This document shows, in pieces, positions 40,606-47,908 of a DNA stretch of 64,000 bases (positions are counted from its first letter, which is position 1; every line of letters begins with the position of its first letter). The translations under genes and the position numbers were made by a program. This stretch comes from Archangium lansingense (lineage in GTDB: Bacteria > Myxococcota > Myxococcia > Myxococcales > Myxococcaceae), in assembly GCF_026626635.1 (NCBI RefSeq), contig NZ_JAPNKA010000001.1, positions 13,022,001 to 13,086,000 on the forward strand, given 5' to 3'. The notes below the pieces were generated by a model. It saw only the letters and a list, made by a program, of their open reading frames with translations. It made no database searches and had not been told where the DNA came from.

Positions 40606-41562
40606 TCAGCGGGTGCGCCGTTCGGCACGCCCTGGCGGTGAGGCGGACGCGGCGCCCTCTTCCCAGGGAAGCGTGGCGCGGCGCTCGGCGAGCAGGTCGA
40701 GAAAGGCACGCACCTTGGAAGGAAGCTGCCGGCTGCTGGGGTAGACGGCGTAGAGAGGCTGGCCCGGCGGCGTCACCGACTCCAGCACCGGGACAAGCAC
40801 GCCCGCGCGCACGTCCTCCGCGACCAGCACGGTGGGCAGGCGCACCAGGCCGAGTCCCGCTCGCGCCGCCGCATGCCCGGCACGAACGCTGGGCACTTGC
40901 AGCCGGCCACTCACCGGCAGCATGCGTGCGCCGCGCGGGCCCGAGAAGAACCACACCTCGTCCGTGCCCGGCTCGGCGATCAGCACACACTCGTGGCCCG
41001 AGAGCGCCTCCGGCGACTGGGGCGTGCCGCGCCGGCTGAGGTAGGCAGGGCTCGCGTAGTAGCCAGTGCGCACGTGTCCGAGCTGCCTCGCCACCATGGA
41101 CGAGTCCATCAGCGGCCCCGTGCGCAGGGCCAGGTCGTACTCCTCGGCGATGAGGTCCACGTGCGCCTGGGCGAGCGACAACTGTACGCGCACCTGGGGA
41201 TGGCGCAGGAGGAACTCGGCGAGCACGGGGGTGAGCAGCTCACCCAGCAGGGAGAACGTGGCCACCCGCAGCGTGCCCCGGGGCGTGCCGCGCGACTCGC
41301 TCACCGCCCGATTCACTGCCCGCGCCTCCGCGACGAGCCGCGCGCAGTGGGCGTGGTACTCGCGCCCCGATTCGGTGAGCCGCAGCCGCCGCGTGTTGCG
41401 CTCGAGCAGCCGAGTCCCCAGCCGCTCCTCCAGGGCCGCCAGCCTCCGGCTCACCGTCGACTTGCGCAACCCCAGCCGAGTTGCCGCCGCGGTGATGCCT
41501 CCCGCGCTCACCACCTCGGCGAAGACGAGCATGTCATCGAGCAACGGAGGAGTCGGGGACAC
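40606..41562 (-). CDS. LysR-family transcriptional regulator
   Basis: 318 residues. HTH in residues ~10-65 (MLVFAEVVSAGGITAAATRL, GLRKSTVSRRLAALEERLGT), effector-binding domain after ~95 (TLRVATFSLLGELLTPVLAE). GTG start at VSPTPPLLDDML is chosen because LysR homology normally begins a few residues before the DDMxVF motif; the frame extends upstream only into the REP-like element. Just upstream on the same strand is the first 31 codons of a DMT transporter, perhaps the original partner. Confidence 0.88.
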   Translation of the reverse strand: MSPTPPLLDDMLVFAEVVSAGGITAAATRLGLRKSTVSRRLAALEERLGTRLLERNTRRLRLTESGREYHAHCARLVAEARAVNRAVSESRGTPRGTLRVATFSLLGELLTPVLAEFLLRHPQVRVQLSLAQAHVDLIAEEYDLALRTGPLMDSSMVARQLGHVRTGYYASPAYLSRRGTPQSPEALSGHECVLIAEPGTDEVWFFSGPRGARMLPVSGRLQVPSVRAGHAAARAGLGLVRLPTVLVAEDVRAGVLVPVLESVTPPGQPLYAVYPSSRQLPSKVRAFLDLLAERRATLPWEEGAASASPPGRAERRTR

Positions 41563-41590
41563 GGTGGCAGAGCCTACGCTTCCTTCCCAC

Positions 41591-41655
41591 GGGTTCAACC
41601 CGGGAGCTGTGGCACCCTCACCCTGTCCCTCTCCCGGAGGGCGAGGGGTGAGTAG
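41591..41655. repeat. REP-like intergenic hairpin element, copy 4 (reverse)
   Basis: GGGTTCAACCCGGG, then CACCCTCACCCTGTCCCTCT and CCCGGAGGGCGAGGGGTGAG, the complement of the copies near 5.2 and 27.7 kb. It sits directly at the truncated end of the DMT transporter remnant. Confidence 0.8.
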
Positions 41656-41761
41656 GGGGCAGAGTGGCCCCCGACTCGTACGCCATGCGCCCGAAGATGC
41701 CCAGCGCTCCAAACGAAGCGCCCGACACCAGGATGAGCAGCACTCCCACCGTGCGATTCAT
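41618..41761 (-). pseudogene. 5' remnant of a DMT/EamA-family transporter gene
   Basis: An ATG opens MNRTVGVLLILVSGASFG then ALGIFGRMAYESGA, the first membrane helix and loop of an EamA/RhaT-type permease. After ~31 codons the sequence turns into the REP-like element (frame-read HPSPSGRG) and stops. The remaining nine helices are gone. Lies head-to-tail with a LysR gene. The 384-base interval between the LysR start and the next gene holds only this remnant, the repeat and ~185 bases without recognisable content. Confidence 0.7.
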
Positions 41762-41946
41762 GGCCTTCCCACGCTCGGACACCCGCACCGGGTTAGCACG
41801 CTTCCGCTGCCGCCTTCCCAACAGCCCTCGCCGATCCAGTGGCCTCCGGCCAACGCTTCCGCCCATTCCCCCAGCCCCGCTCCAGACCCAGTTGCATAAT
41901 CCCGCCCGCAAGGTCTTTCCCAGCCTTCGAAAACGGGGGGACGGCG

Positions 41947-42414
41947 ATGATTCTCTTCGAGGACACGCTGTGGCCGCTGCTGCACCTGAAGTTCGTGGGC
42001 GAGCACACACCAAAGCAGTATGAGCAGTACCTGATTCGGCTAGAGGAGTGCGTGCGGCGGCCCGGGCCGTGCATCACCCTCATCGACACCCACGCCGCCC
42101 TGGCCGTGCCGCTCTCACATTGCCGGCGACAGGCGGAGTGGTGCCGCGAGCACGAGGCGCTGCTGCGCGAGAAGGTGCTGGGCGTGGCCTTCGTGGTCTC
42201 CTCCACGCTCACCCGGCTGTCGCTCAACGTCGTCGTCCAGCTCGGGCCCATGCCCATGCCCTACACCTTCGTGTCCCACGTGCGGGCCGCCGGCGAGTGG
42301 GCCGCTGATCGCTTCAGCGACTCGGGCCTGCTGCTGCCCTCCGTGCGCATCCGCCAGCACTTCGGTCTGCGGCCCGCAACGGCCTCCTCCTGCGTAGGGG
42401 CCGCGCACGGGTAA
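41947..42414 (+). CDS. Uncharacterised protein, paralogue A
   Basis: 155 residues, soluble alpha/beta. It aligns with the protein encoded at 44.4-44.9 kb: LWPLLHLK / LWPLLVVK, YEQYLIRLEECVRR / LEAYLAQRVSYLDR, ITLIDTHAA / VCIIDAREV, EWCREHEALLREK / EWLREHEAQLRRW, AAGEWAADRF / PAAAWSAERF, VRIRQHFGL / TRIRTYYAL. The pattern of a short strand-helix-strand with an Asp after a hydrophobic strand resembles STAS/SpoIIAA-like folds, but I do not claim it. Start by homology and GGGGGACGGCG ribosome site. Confidence 0.7.
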   Translation: MILFEDTLWPLLHLKFVGEHTPKQYEQYLIRLEECVRRPGPCITLIDTHAALAVPLSHCRRQAEWCREHEALLREKVLGVAFVVSSTLTRLSLNVVVQLGPMPMPYTFVSHVRAAGEWAADRFSDSGLLLPSVRIRQHFGLRPATASSCVGAAHG

Positions 42415-42420
42415 CCCCCT

Positions 42421-43386
42421 TCAGCGCGAGAAGATCAGCACCAGCACCACCAGCGTCAGCAGCACCGCGCCCGCCACCAGCAGCACCTTGGCCCAGGACA
42501 GCGGCGCAGTGCCCAGCACCACGTTCGCGTCCTGCCCGTGCACCACCACCCGGTACACCTTGCCCTTGTACTGGTAGGCCAGCACGTGCGCCGGCAGCGC
42601 GTAGCGCTTCGTCTCCAGGCTGGAGAGCACCACCGCTACGTGCAGGTTGCGCACCCGACTGCCCGGCACGTGCTCGCGCGTCATCTCCTCGCGCGCCAGC
42701 GACTCCACCGCCGCCAGAATCTGCTTCCGCGCCCCCGAGCGTGTCACGTCGAAGCGCTCGACCTGCGCGTCCTCCGGCCCTCGCGGCGCCTTCTCCTCGC
42801 TGTCCAGTTGGTAGTGCCCCGCGAGCTGCTCGCACTCGCGCTCCGACAGGCCCTTCGACGCGGACACGAGGATGTTCTGGAAGCTCATCGCCTCCTGCCC
42901 CGCATGCGGCGCCCAGGCCGAGCGCCTGCTCCCCGCATCCGAGTCCGCCGCCCAGCTCACCTGCGCCCCCGCGTTGAAGCCCCACGCCGGCCACCACATC
43001 GGCCTCAGCGACTGCAACGCCGCCGCGGCCGCCAGGTCCGACGGACGGAAGAAGCGCTTCTCCGCCAGGAAGCGCACCAGCGCCTCGCGCGCCGCCGCCG
43101 CGTCCACCAGGAAGGGCAGGAAGCCCTCCGCCTGCTCCAGCGGATCCGCCGTCGTCTCCACCTGCATCACCGAGGCGCAGAAGGCGCACCGCGGCGCCTT
43201 CACCTCCGCCGAGTACTCCAGCGAGGCCCCGCAGGTGACGCACCTCACCACCTTCGCCTGCACCTTCTGCAGCAGCACGCCCCGCTCGCTCGGCTCGGCC
43301 ACCGCCAGCGCGCAGATGGGACAGCGCAAATCCCCCACCTCCAGCGCGCTCCCGCACCGCTCGCACCCCGTCACCACGGCGCTCAT
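42421..43386 (-). CDS. Zinc-ribbon membrane protein, paralogue 2
   Basis: 321 residues. N-terminal zinc-binding Cys pairs (CERCGS, CPIC, CVTCGAS, CAFC: a double ribbon), a central domain with WWPAWGFNA and SFQNILVSASKGLS, and one C-terminal membrane segment (VLLVAGAVLLTLVVLVLIF). The same plan and order occur in the gene upstream, whose 3' end it overlaps by 4 bases (ATGA), so both are co-translated. The C-terminal anchor predicts the ribbons face the cytoplasm or are exported; unknown. No function can be stated. Confidence 0.75.
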   Translation of the reverse strand: MSAVVTGCERCGSALEVGDLRCPICALAVAEPSERGVLLQKVQAKVVRCVTCGASLEYSAEVKAPRCAFCASVMQVETTADPLEQAEGFLPFLVDAAAAREALVRFLAEKRFFRPSDLAAAAALQSLRPMWWPAWGFNAGAQVSWAADSDAGSRRSAWAPHAGQEAMSFQNILVSASKGLSERECEQLAGHYQLDSEEKAPRGPEDAQVERFDVTRSGARKQILAAVESLAREEMTREHVPGSRVRNLHVAVVLSSLETKRYALPAHVLAYQYKGKVYRVVVHGQDANVVLGTAPLSWAKVLLVAGAVLLTLVVLVLIFSR

Positions 43387-44291
43387 GGGCGGCCTCCCTG
43401 GTTCATCAGCAGGTACACGAGCAGCCCCAGCACCGCCACGGCCAGCACCGTCAGCGCCACCTTCACCCAGGAGATGGGCACCTTCCCGTGCACCTCGCCC
43501 GACTGCCCGTTCACCACCACCCGCAGCGGCGGCTTCTGCGGGTCATACCGCGCCGCCAGCACCCAGACGGGCACCAGGCACACCTCCAGCGACTCCGCGC
43601 TCAGTTGCGTGTCCAGGCGCTGCATCCTGTGCGAGTCCCCGGGCATGAACTGGTTCACCCGCTGCTTCACCCGATCCACCGCCTCCGCGCGCGCCATCTT
43701 CAGGCACTCCTCGCGCGACAGCGACGGCTCCTCCGCCACCCAGCCCGCCACCAGCGCTGGCTCGTAGCGCGCCAGCATCCGCAGATCGAAGGGCTCGATG
43801 TGCTCCAGCTCCACGTTGGACAGCCCGCGCGAGGCCGTCACCAGCACGTCCGGCACGTACTCGGCGTGCTCACCGCTCAGCGAGCGCCACTCCGTCTTCG
43901 TCACCGTGCGCGTCTTGGTGACCGTCTTCCCGTTCTCCGTCGTCGTGTACGTCTCCGTCTCGGTGTAGTTCTCACCGATGGAGGCGCTGTACTCCGTCTG
44001 CGCCAGCGCGCTGTACAGGTAGGCCGGTGCGTAGATGCCCCGCACGTCCTGCAGCGGCGCGCGCTTGAGCCCCGAGTGGCTCCACGGATGGCGCGTGCGC
44101 AGCCAGTGCTTCACCCGCTCCGCCGCCGCCGGCTGCGTCATCGAGAAGCCCAGCGCGAAGGTGGGCGCCGGCCGGTCCAGGCTCGGCGGCCGCTCCACCA
44201 CCGACGGAGCCGCACAGTAGGGACATACCGTCGTGCGCAACTCTTCCGCCACCACGAGATCAGCCCCACATGATTGGCACCGTAAGTTCAT
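43383..44291 (-). CDS. Zinc-ribbon membrane protein, paralogue 1
   Basis: 302 residues. One N-terminal ribbon (CQSCGADLVV, CPYCAAPSVV), a domain with RGIYAPAYLYSALAQTEYSA, a Thr-rich tract (TETETYTTTENGKTVTKTR), then PDVLVTASRGLSNVELE, KPPLRVVVNGQSGEVHGKVP and a C-terminal membrane helix (VALTVLAVAVLGLLVYLLM). Homologous to the next gene in the RVVV(N/H)GQ...P(I/L)SW(V/A)K part. The two probably form a membrane complex. Divergent from the gene encoding uncharacterised paralogue B. Confidence 0.75.
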   Translation of the reverse strand: MNLRCQSCGADLVVAEELRTTVCPYCAAPSVVERPPSLDRPAPTFALGFSMTQPAAAERVKHWLRTRHPWSHSGLKRAPLQDVRGIYAPAYLYSALAQTEYSASIGENYTETETYTTTENGKTVTKTRTVTKTEWRSLSGEHAEYVPDVLVTASRGLSNVELEHIEPFDLRMLARYEPALVAGWVAEEPSLSREECLKMARAEAVDRVKQRVNQFMPGDSHRMQRLDTQLSAESLEVCLVPVWVLAARYDPQKPPLRVVVNGQSGEVHGKVPISWVKVALTVLAVAVLGLLVYLLMNQGGRP

Positions 44292-44427
44292 CTCAGGGTT
44301 CTCCTAGCGAACAAACGCAGCGCGGATGAGCCTCTATTACCATCGCATTCCACTCAACTTTCCTCCCGAATTGCGGTACATCCACCCACCCTTGCTCCGC
44401 TTTCACTCCAACCGCCCTCAGGACGGA

Positions 44428-44913
44428 ATGGCGCTGTCCATCACCCCCACCTCCGTGCGCGCCGACGATTCGGTGTCACCCATCACGGTGGATGGAGGGT
44501 TGTGGCCGCTATTGGTGGTGAAGCTGCCCCGTTGCGCGACGATGCAGGAGCTGGAGGCGTACCTGGCGCAGCGGGTCTCGTACCTGGACCGGTGCGAGCC
44601 GCACGTGTGCATCATCGATGCGCGCGAGGTGCACATGCCGGCCGCCTGCCTGCGTCAGCGCTACACCGAGTGGCTGCGCGAGCACGAGGCGCAGCTGCGT
44701 CGCTGGACGCTCGGCACGGCGTACATCATCCAGTCGCCCGCGGTGCAGATGATGGTGAGCGTGATGCGGCACTTCGCGCGGCTGACCATGCCCTTCATGG
44801 TCACCGGCACGCAGCAGCCCGCGGCCGCCTGGTCCGCCGAGCGCTTCCAAGAGGTGGGGCTCTCCCAGGCCGCCACGCGCATCCGCACCTACTACGCCCT
44901 CCCCGCGAGCTGA
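44428..44913 (+). CDS. Uncharacterised protein, paralogue B
   Basis: 161 residues, related to the 155-residue protein at 41.9 kb over its whole length (see the shared segments there). The ATG after CAGGACGGA gives ~19 residues more than its paralogue at the N-terminus; an in-frame ATG 102 bases upstream would add an atypical, aromatic-rich leader and is disfavoured. The two paralogues flank the two zinc-ribbon membrane proteins, pointing to an ancestral gene-pair duplication with inversion. Function unknown. Confidence 0.7.
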   Translation: MALSITPTSVRADDSVSPITVDGGLWPLLVVKLPRCATMQELEAYLAQRVSYLDRCEPHVCIIDAREVHMPAACLRQRYTEWLREHEAQLRRWTLGTAYIIQSPAVQMMVSVMRHFARLTMPFMVTGTQQPAAAWSAERFQEVGLSQAATRIRTYYALPAS

Positions 44914-45015
44914 AGCCCGGAGCAGCGCAGGCGGCACCATCTTCCCTGTTGCCTCCACGAGGCACGGCGGGAAGAGTTGGACCTGTCCCTGCCGTCCCCC
45001 CCGGAGCTTCCCCCC

Positions 45016-45900
45016 ATGGCGCACCCGTCCCCTCCCGTTATTGGCATCATCGGAGGCAGCGGCCTCTATCAGATCGACGGCCTCCAGGATGTCTCCTGGC
45101 GCAAGGTGTCCTCGTCCTTCGGAGAGCCGTCGGATGAGCTGTGTTTCGGCACGCTCGAGGGCACGCAGGTGGTGTTCCTGCCCCGCCATGGCCGGGGCCA
45201 CCGACTCGCACCGTCTGAGATCAACTTCCGCGCCAACATCGACGCGCTCAAGCGGGTGGGCGTGACGGACGTGCTGTCCGTGTCGGCGGTGGGCAGCCTG
45301 CGCGAGGATCTGCCCCCGGGCACCTTCGTGGTGGTGGACCAGTTCATCGACCGCACCTTCGCGCGGACGAAGAGCTTCTTCGGCACGGGCTGCGTGGCGC
45401 ACGTGTCCATGGCGAAGCCGGTGTGCACGCGGCTGGGGGACGCGGTGATGGGCGCCATGCAGGGGTTGGACATCCCAGCGAAGCGAGGCGGCACCTACCT
45501 CGTCATGGAGGGGCCGCAGTTCTCCACGCTCGCCGAGAGCGAGCTGTACCGGAGCTGGGGATGCAGCGTGATCGGCATGACGAACATGCCCGAGGCCAAG
45601 CTCGCCCGGGAGGCGGAGCTCTGCTACGCGTCGGTGGCCATGGTGACGGACTTCGACTGCTGGCACCCGGGCCATGACGCCGTCACGGTGGACCAGGTCA
45701 TCGCCGTGCTGACGGCCAACGCGGGCAAGGCTCGCGCGCTGGTGAAGAACGTGGTGCCGCTGCTGCGCAAGCATGAGGGCCCGTGCCGCCACGGGTGCCA
45801 GACGGCGCTCGACCACGCCATCATCACCGCGCCCGAGGCGAGAGACCCGGCCGTCCTCCAGCGGCTCGACGCGGTCGCTGGCCGGCTCCTGAAGCGCTAG
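45016..45900 (+). CDS. mtnP: S-methyl-5'-thioadenosine phosphorylase
   Basis: 294 residues, PNP superfamily. It splits methylthioadenosine (from polyamine and SAM metabolism) with phosphate into adenine and methylthioribose-1-P. Landmarks: IGIIGGSGLYQ, FLPRHGRGHRLAPSEINFRA, TYLVMEGPQFSTLAESELYR, VIGMTNMPEAKLAREAELCY and VTDFDCWH. The true start is MAHPSPPVIG, not the in-frame TTG upstream. Followed by mtnA and a class II aldolase, separated by a REP-like element, so the genes form one methylthio salvage or shunt cluster. Confidence 0.95.
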   Translation: MAHPSPPVIGIIGGSGLYQIDGLQDVSWRKVSSSFGEPSDELCFGTLEGTQVVFLPRHGRGHRLAPSEINFRANIDALKRVGVTDVLSVSAVGSLREDLPPGTFVVVDQFIDRTFARTKSFFGTGCVAHVSMAKPVCTRLGDAVMGAMQGLDIPAKRGGTYLVMEGPQFSTLAESELYRSWGCSVIGMTNMPEAKLAREAELCYASVAMVTDFDCWHPGHDAVTVDQVIAVLTANAGKARALVKNVVPLLRKHEGPCRHGCQTALDHAIITAPEARDPAVLQRLDAVAGRLLKR

Positions 45901-45942
45901 CTCCCTTCCTCCCGCGCCCTCCAGACAAGGGCCTGCGCCTCT

Positions 45943-45985
45943 TCTCCCTCTCCCTCTGGGAGAGGGTCGGGGTGAGGGTGTGGGT
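45943..45985. repeat. REP-like intergenic hairpin element, copy 5
   Basis: CTCCCTCTCCCTCTGGGAGA then GGGTCGGGGTGAGGGTGTGG. Sits between mtnP and mtnA; as a hairpin it could limit read-through within this cluster. Confidence 0.75.
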
Positions 45986-46035
45986 TCTACTATCCTGCCG
46001 CCCCCGGACATCCACTCGCGAGGAGACACAGCCGC

Positions 46036-47151
46036 ATGAAGGTCCACGGAAAGCCGATGCGCAGCATCTGGGTCGAGGCCGACGGCTGGTCGATGGGAAT
46101 CATCGACCAGACGTACCTGCCCCACGCCTTCGTGCTGCTGCGGCTCACGACGCTCGACGAGGCGGCGCATGCCATCCGCTCCATGCAGGTGCGCGGGGCG
46201 CCGCTGATCGGCGCGGTGGCGGCCTACGGGGTGTGCCTGGCGCTGCGCGTCGACGCCTCGGACGGGGCGCTCGAGCGGGCCTGCACGCTGCTGCAGGCCA
46301 CGCGGCCCACGGCGGTGAACCTGCGCTGGGCGCTCGACGAGATGCGGCAGGCGCTGCGGCCCCTGTCCCCCGGACAGCGGGTGGCGGCGGCGTACCAGCG
46401 CGCAGCAGCCCTGTGCGACGAGGACGTGGCCATCAACCACGCCATTGGCCGGCATGGGCTGGGGCTCATCGAGTCGGCGTGGGAGCGCAAGGGCCGCCAG
46501 GGCCGGGTGAATGTGCTGACCCACTGCAACGCGGGCTGGCTGGCCACGGTGGACTGGGGCACGGCGCTCTCGCCCATCTACCAGGCGTACGACAGCGGCA
46601 TTCCGGTGCACGTCTGGGTGGACGAGACACGGCCGCGCAACCAGGGCGCGGGCCTGACGGCGTGGGAGCTGGGCCAGCACGGCGTGCCGCACACCGTCAT
46701 CGTGGACAACATGGGTGGCCACCTCATGCAGCATGGGCAGGTGGACCTGTGCATCGTGGGCACGGACCGCACCACGGCCCGGGGCGACGTGGCGAACAAG
46801 ATTGGCACGTACCTGAAGGCGCTGGCGGCGAAGGACAACGGGGTGCCCTTCTACGTGGCCCTGCCCTCGCCCACCATCGACTGGACGCTGGAGGACGGGG
46901 TACGGGACATCCCCATCGAGCAGCGTGATGGGCGAGAGGTGACGGACCTGAGCGGGCGGCTGCCCTCGGGCGAGGTGGTGACGGTGCGGGTGACGCCGGA
47001 GGGGAGCCCGGTAGCCAACTACGGCTTCGACGTGACGCCGGCGCGGCTGGTGACGGCGCTCGTCACCGAGCGGGGTGTGTGCCCAGCCACCGCCGAGGGC
47101 ATGCTGTCGCTCTTCCCCGAGCGGCGACCGGCGCGAGGAACGGGGACGTGA
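46036..47151 (+). CDS. mtnA: Methylthioribose-1-phosphate isomerase
   Basis: 371 residues, normal length. It converts methylthioribose-1-P to methylthioribulose-1-P. Landmarks are SMQVRGAPLIGAVAAYG, RPTAVNLRWALDEM, the catalytic Cys in THCNAGWLAT and the catalytic Asp in VGTDRTTARGDVANKIGTY, with the C-terminal NYGFDVTPARLVTALVTE. The stop overlaps the GTG of the aldolase gene. The trailing ~18 residues (FPERRPARGTGT) are an extension. Confidence 0.95.
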   Translation: MKVHGKPMRSIWVEADGWSMGIIDQTYLPHAFVLLRLTTLDEAAHAIRSMQVRGAPLIGAVAAYGVCLALRVDASDGALERACTLLQATRPTAVNLRWALDEMRQALRPLSPGQRVAAAYQRAAALCDEDVAINHAIGRHGLGLIESAWERKGRQGRVNVLTHCNAGWLATVDWGTALSPIYQAYDSGIPVHVWVDETRPRNQGAGLTAWELGQHGVPHTVIVDNMGGHLMQHGQVDLCIVGTDRTTARGDVANKIGTYLKALAAKDNGVPFYVALPSPTIDWTLEDGVRDIPIEQRDGREVTDLSGRLPSGEVVTVRVTPEGSPVANYGFDVTPARLVTALVTERGVCPATAEGMLSLFPERRPARGTGT

Positions 47152-47807
47152 GCGAAGTGGAGCACCGGGCGCTGCGCGAGACGATGATCGCCACGGCGCG
47201 GCGGATGAACGCGTCGGGGCTGAACCAGGGGACGAGCGGCAACCTGAGCCAGCGGGTGGAGGACGGCTTCCTGCTGACTCCCACGGGGATGGACTACGAC
47301 ACGCTGGAGCCGGAGGACCTGGTCCTGATGCGCTGGGATGGGAGCCACGAGGGGAAGCGTGCGCCGTCGTCCGAGTGGCGAATCCATCGAGACTTGCTGG
47401 CGAGGCGGCCCGAGGTAGGGGCGGTGCTGCACGCGCACTCGATGTTCTGCACGACGCTGGCGTGCCTGCGGCGAGGGATTCCATCGTTCCACTACATGGT
47501 GACGTCGGCGGGAGGCGAGGACATCCGGTGCGCGCCATACGCCACGTTCGGCACGGAGGAGCTGTCGCACCACGCGGTGGAGGCGCTGGAGGGGCGCAAG
47601 GCGTGCCTGCTGGCGAACCACGGGATGCTCGCGATGGGCAAGAACCTGGCGGGAGCCTTCAAGCTGGCGGTGGAGGTGGAGACGCTGGCAGCCATGTACT
47701 GGCGCGCGCTGCAGGTGGGCGAGCCCGTGCTGCTCGATGCGGCGGAGATGGCCCGGGTCATCGAGAAGTTCAAGACGTACGGCCAGCAGCCGGAGCCAAA
47801 GGGCTGA
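47148..47807 (+). CDS. Class II aldolase (Ald2/FucA-like, probable methylthioribulose-1-P aldolase)
   Basis: 219 residues of the class II aldolase/adducin fold. Zinc ligands are visible in LHAHSMF and NHGM, the catalytic acid in PSSEWRIH, and phosphate binding in NQGTSGNLSQR. It could be MtnB (dehydratase) or an Ald2-type aldolase. No mtnC, mtnD or mtnE is visible, and the order mtnP-mtnA-aldolase is that of the DHAP shunt, in which methylthioribulose-1-P is cleaved to DHAP and a methylthio-aldehyde, so the aldolase role is favoured. GTG start overlaps the mtnA stop (GTGA). Confidence 0.8.
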   Translation: MSEVEHRALRETMIATARRMNASGLNQGTSGNLSQRVEDGFLLTPTGMDYDTLEPEDLVLMRWDGSHEGKRAPSSEWRIHRDLLARRPEVGAVLHAHSMFCTTLACLRRGIPSFHYMVTSAGGEDIRCAPYATFGTEELSHHAVEALEGRKACLLANHGMLAMGKNLAGAFKLAVEVETLAAMYWRALQVGEPVLLDAAEMARVIEKFKTYGQQPEPKG

Positions 47808-47811
47808 CCCC

Positions 47812-47887
47812 CAGCCCAGGTGTCCGGCCCAGGTGTCAGACGATTCGCTGGGGGCCGGCCCAGGTGTCAGACGATTCGCTGGGGGCA
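47812..47887. repeat. 31-bp tandem repeat with the GTGTCAGACGATTCGC motif
   Basis: Two full 31-base units beginning GGCCCAGGTGTCAGACGATT, preceded by a degenerate GCCCAGGTGTC partial unit. It lies between the aldolase stop and the converging kinase gene. The 17-base core also occurs near 32.8 kb. Not a CRISPR: no spacers. Confidence 0.8.
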
Positions 47888-47908
47888 AGACTCGGAGCTC
47901 GAGGCGAT

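Noticed and set aside
44509..47538. About 1000-codon minus-strand frame opposite mtnP and mtnA
   Set aside because: Antisense to well-known enzymes, no domain, His/Arg-rich low complexity.
47826..47887. CRISPR from the 31-bp repeat
   Set aside because: Units are directly adjacent without spacers; simple tandem repeat.
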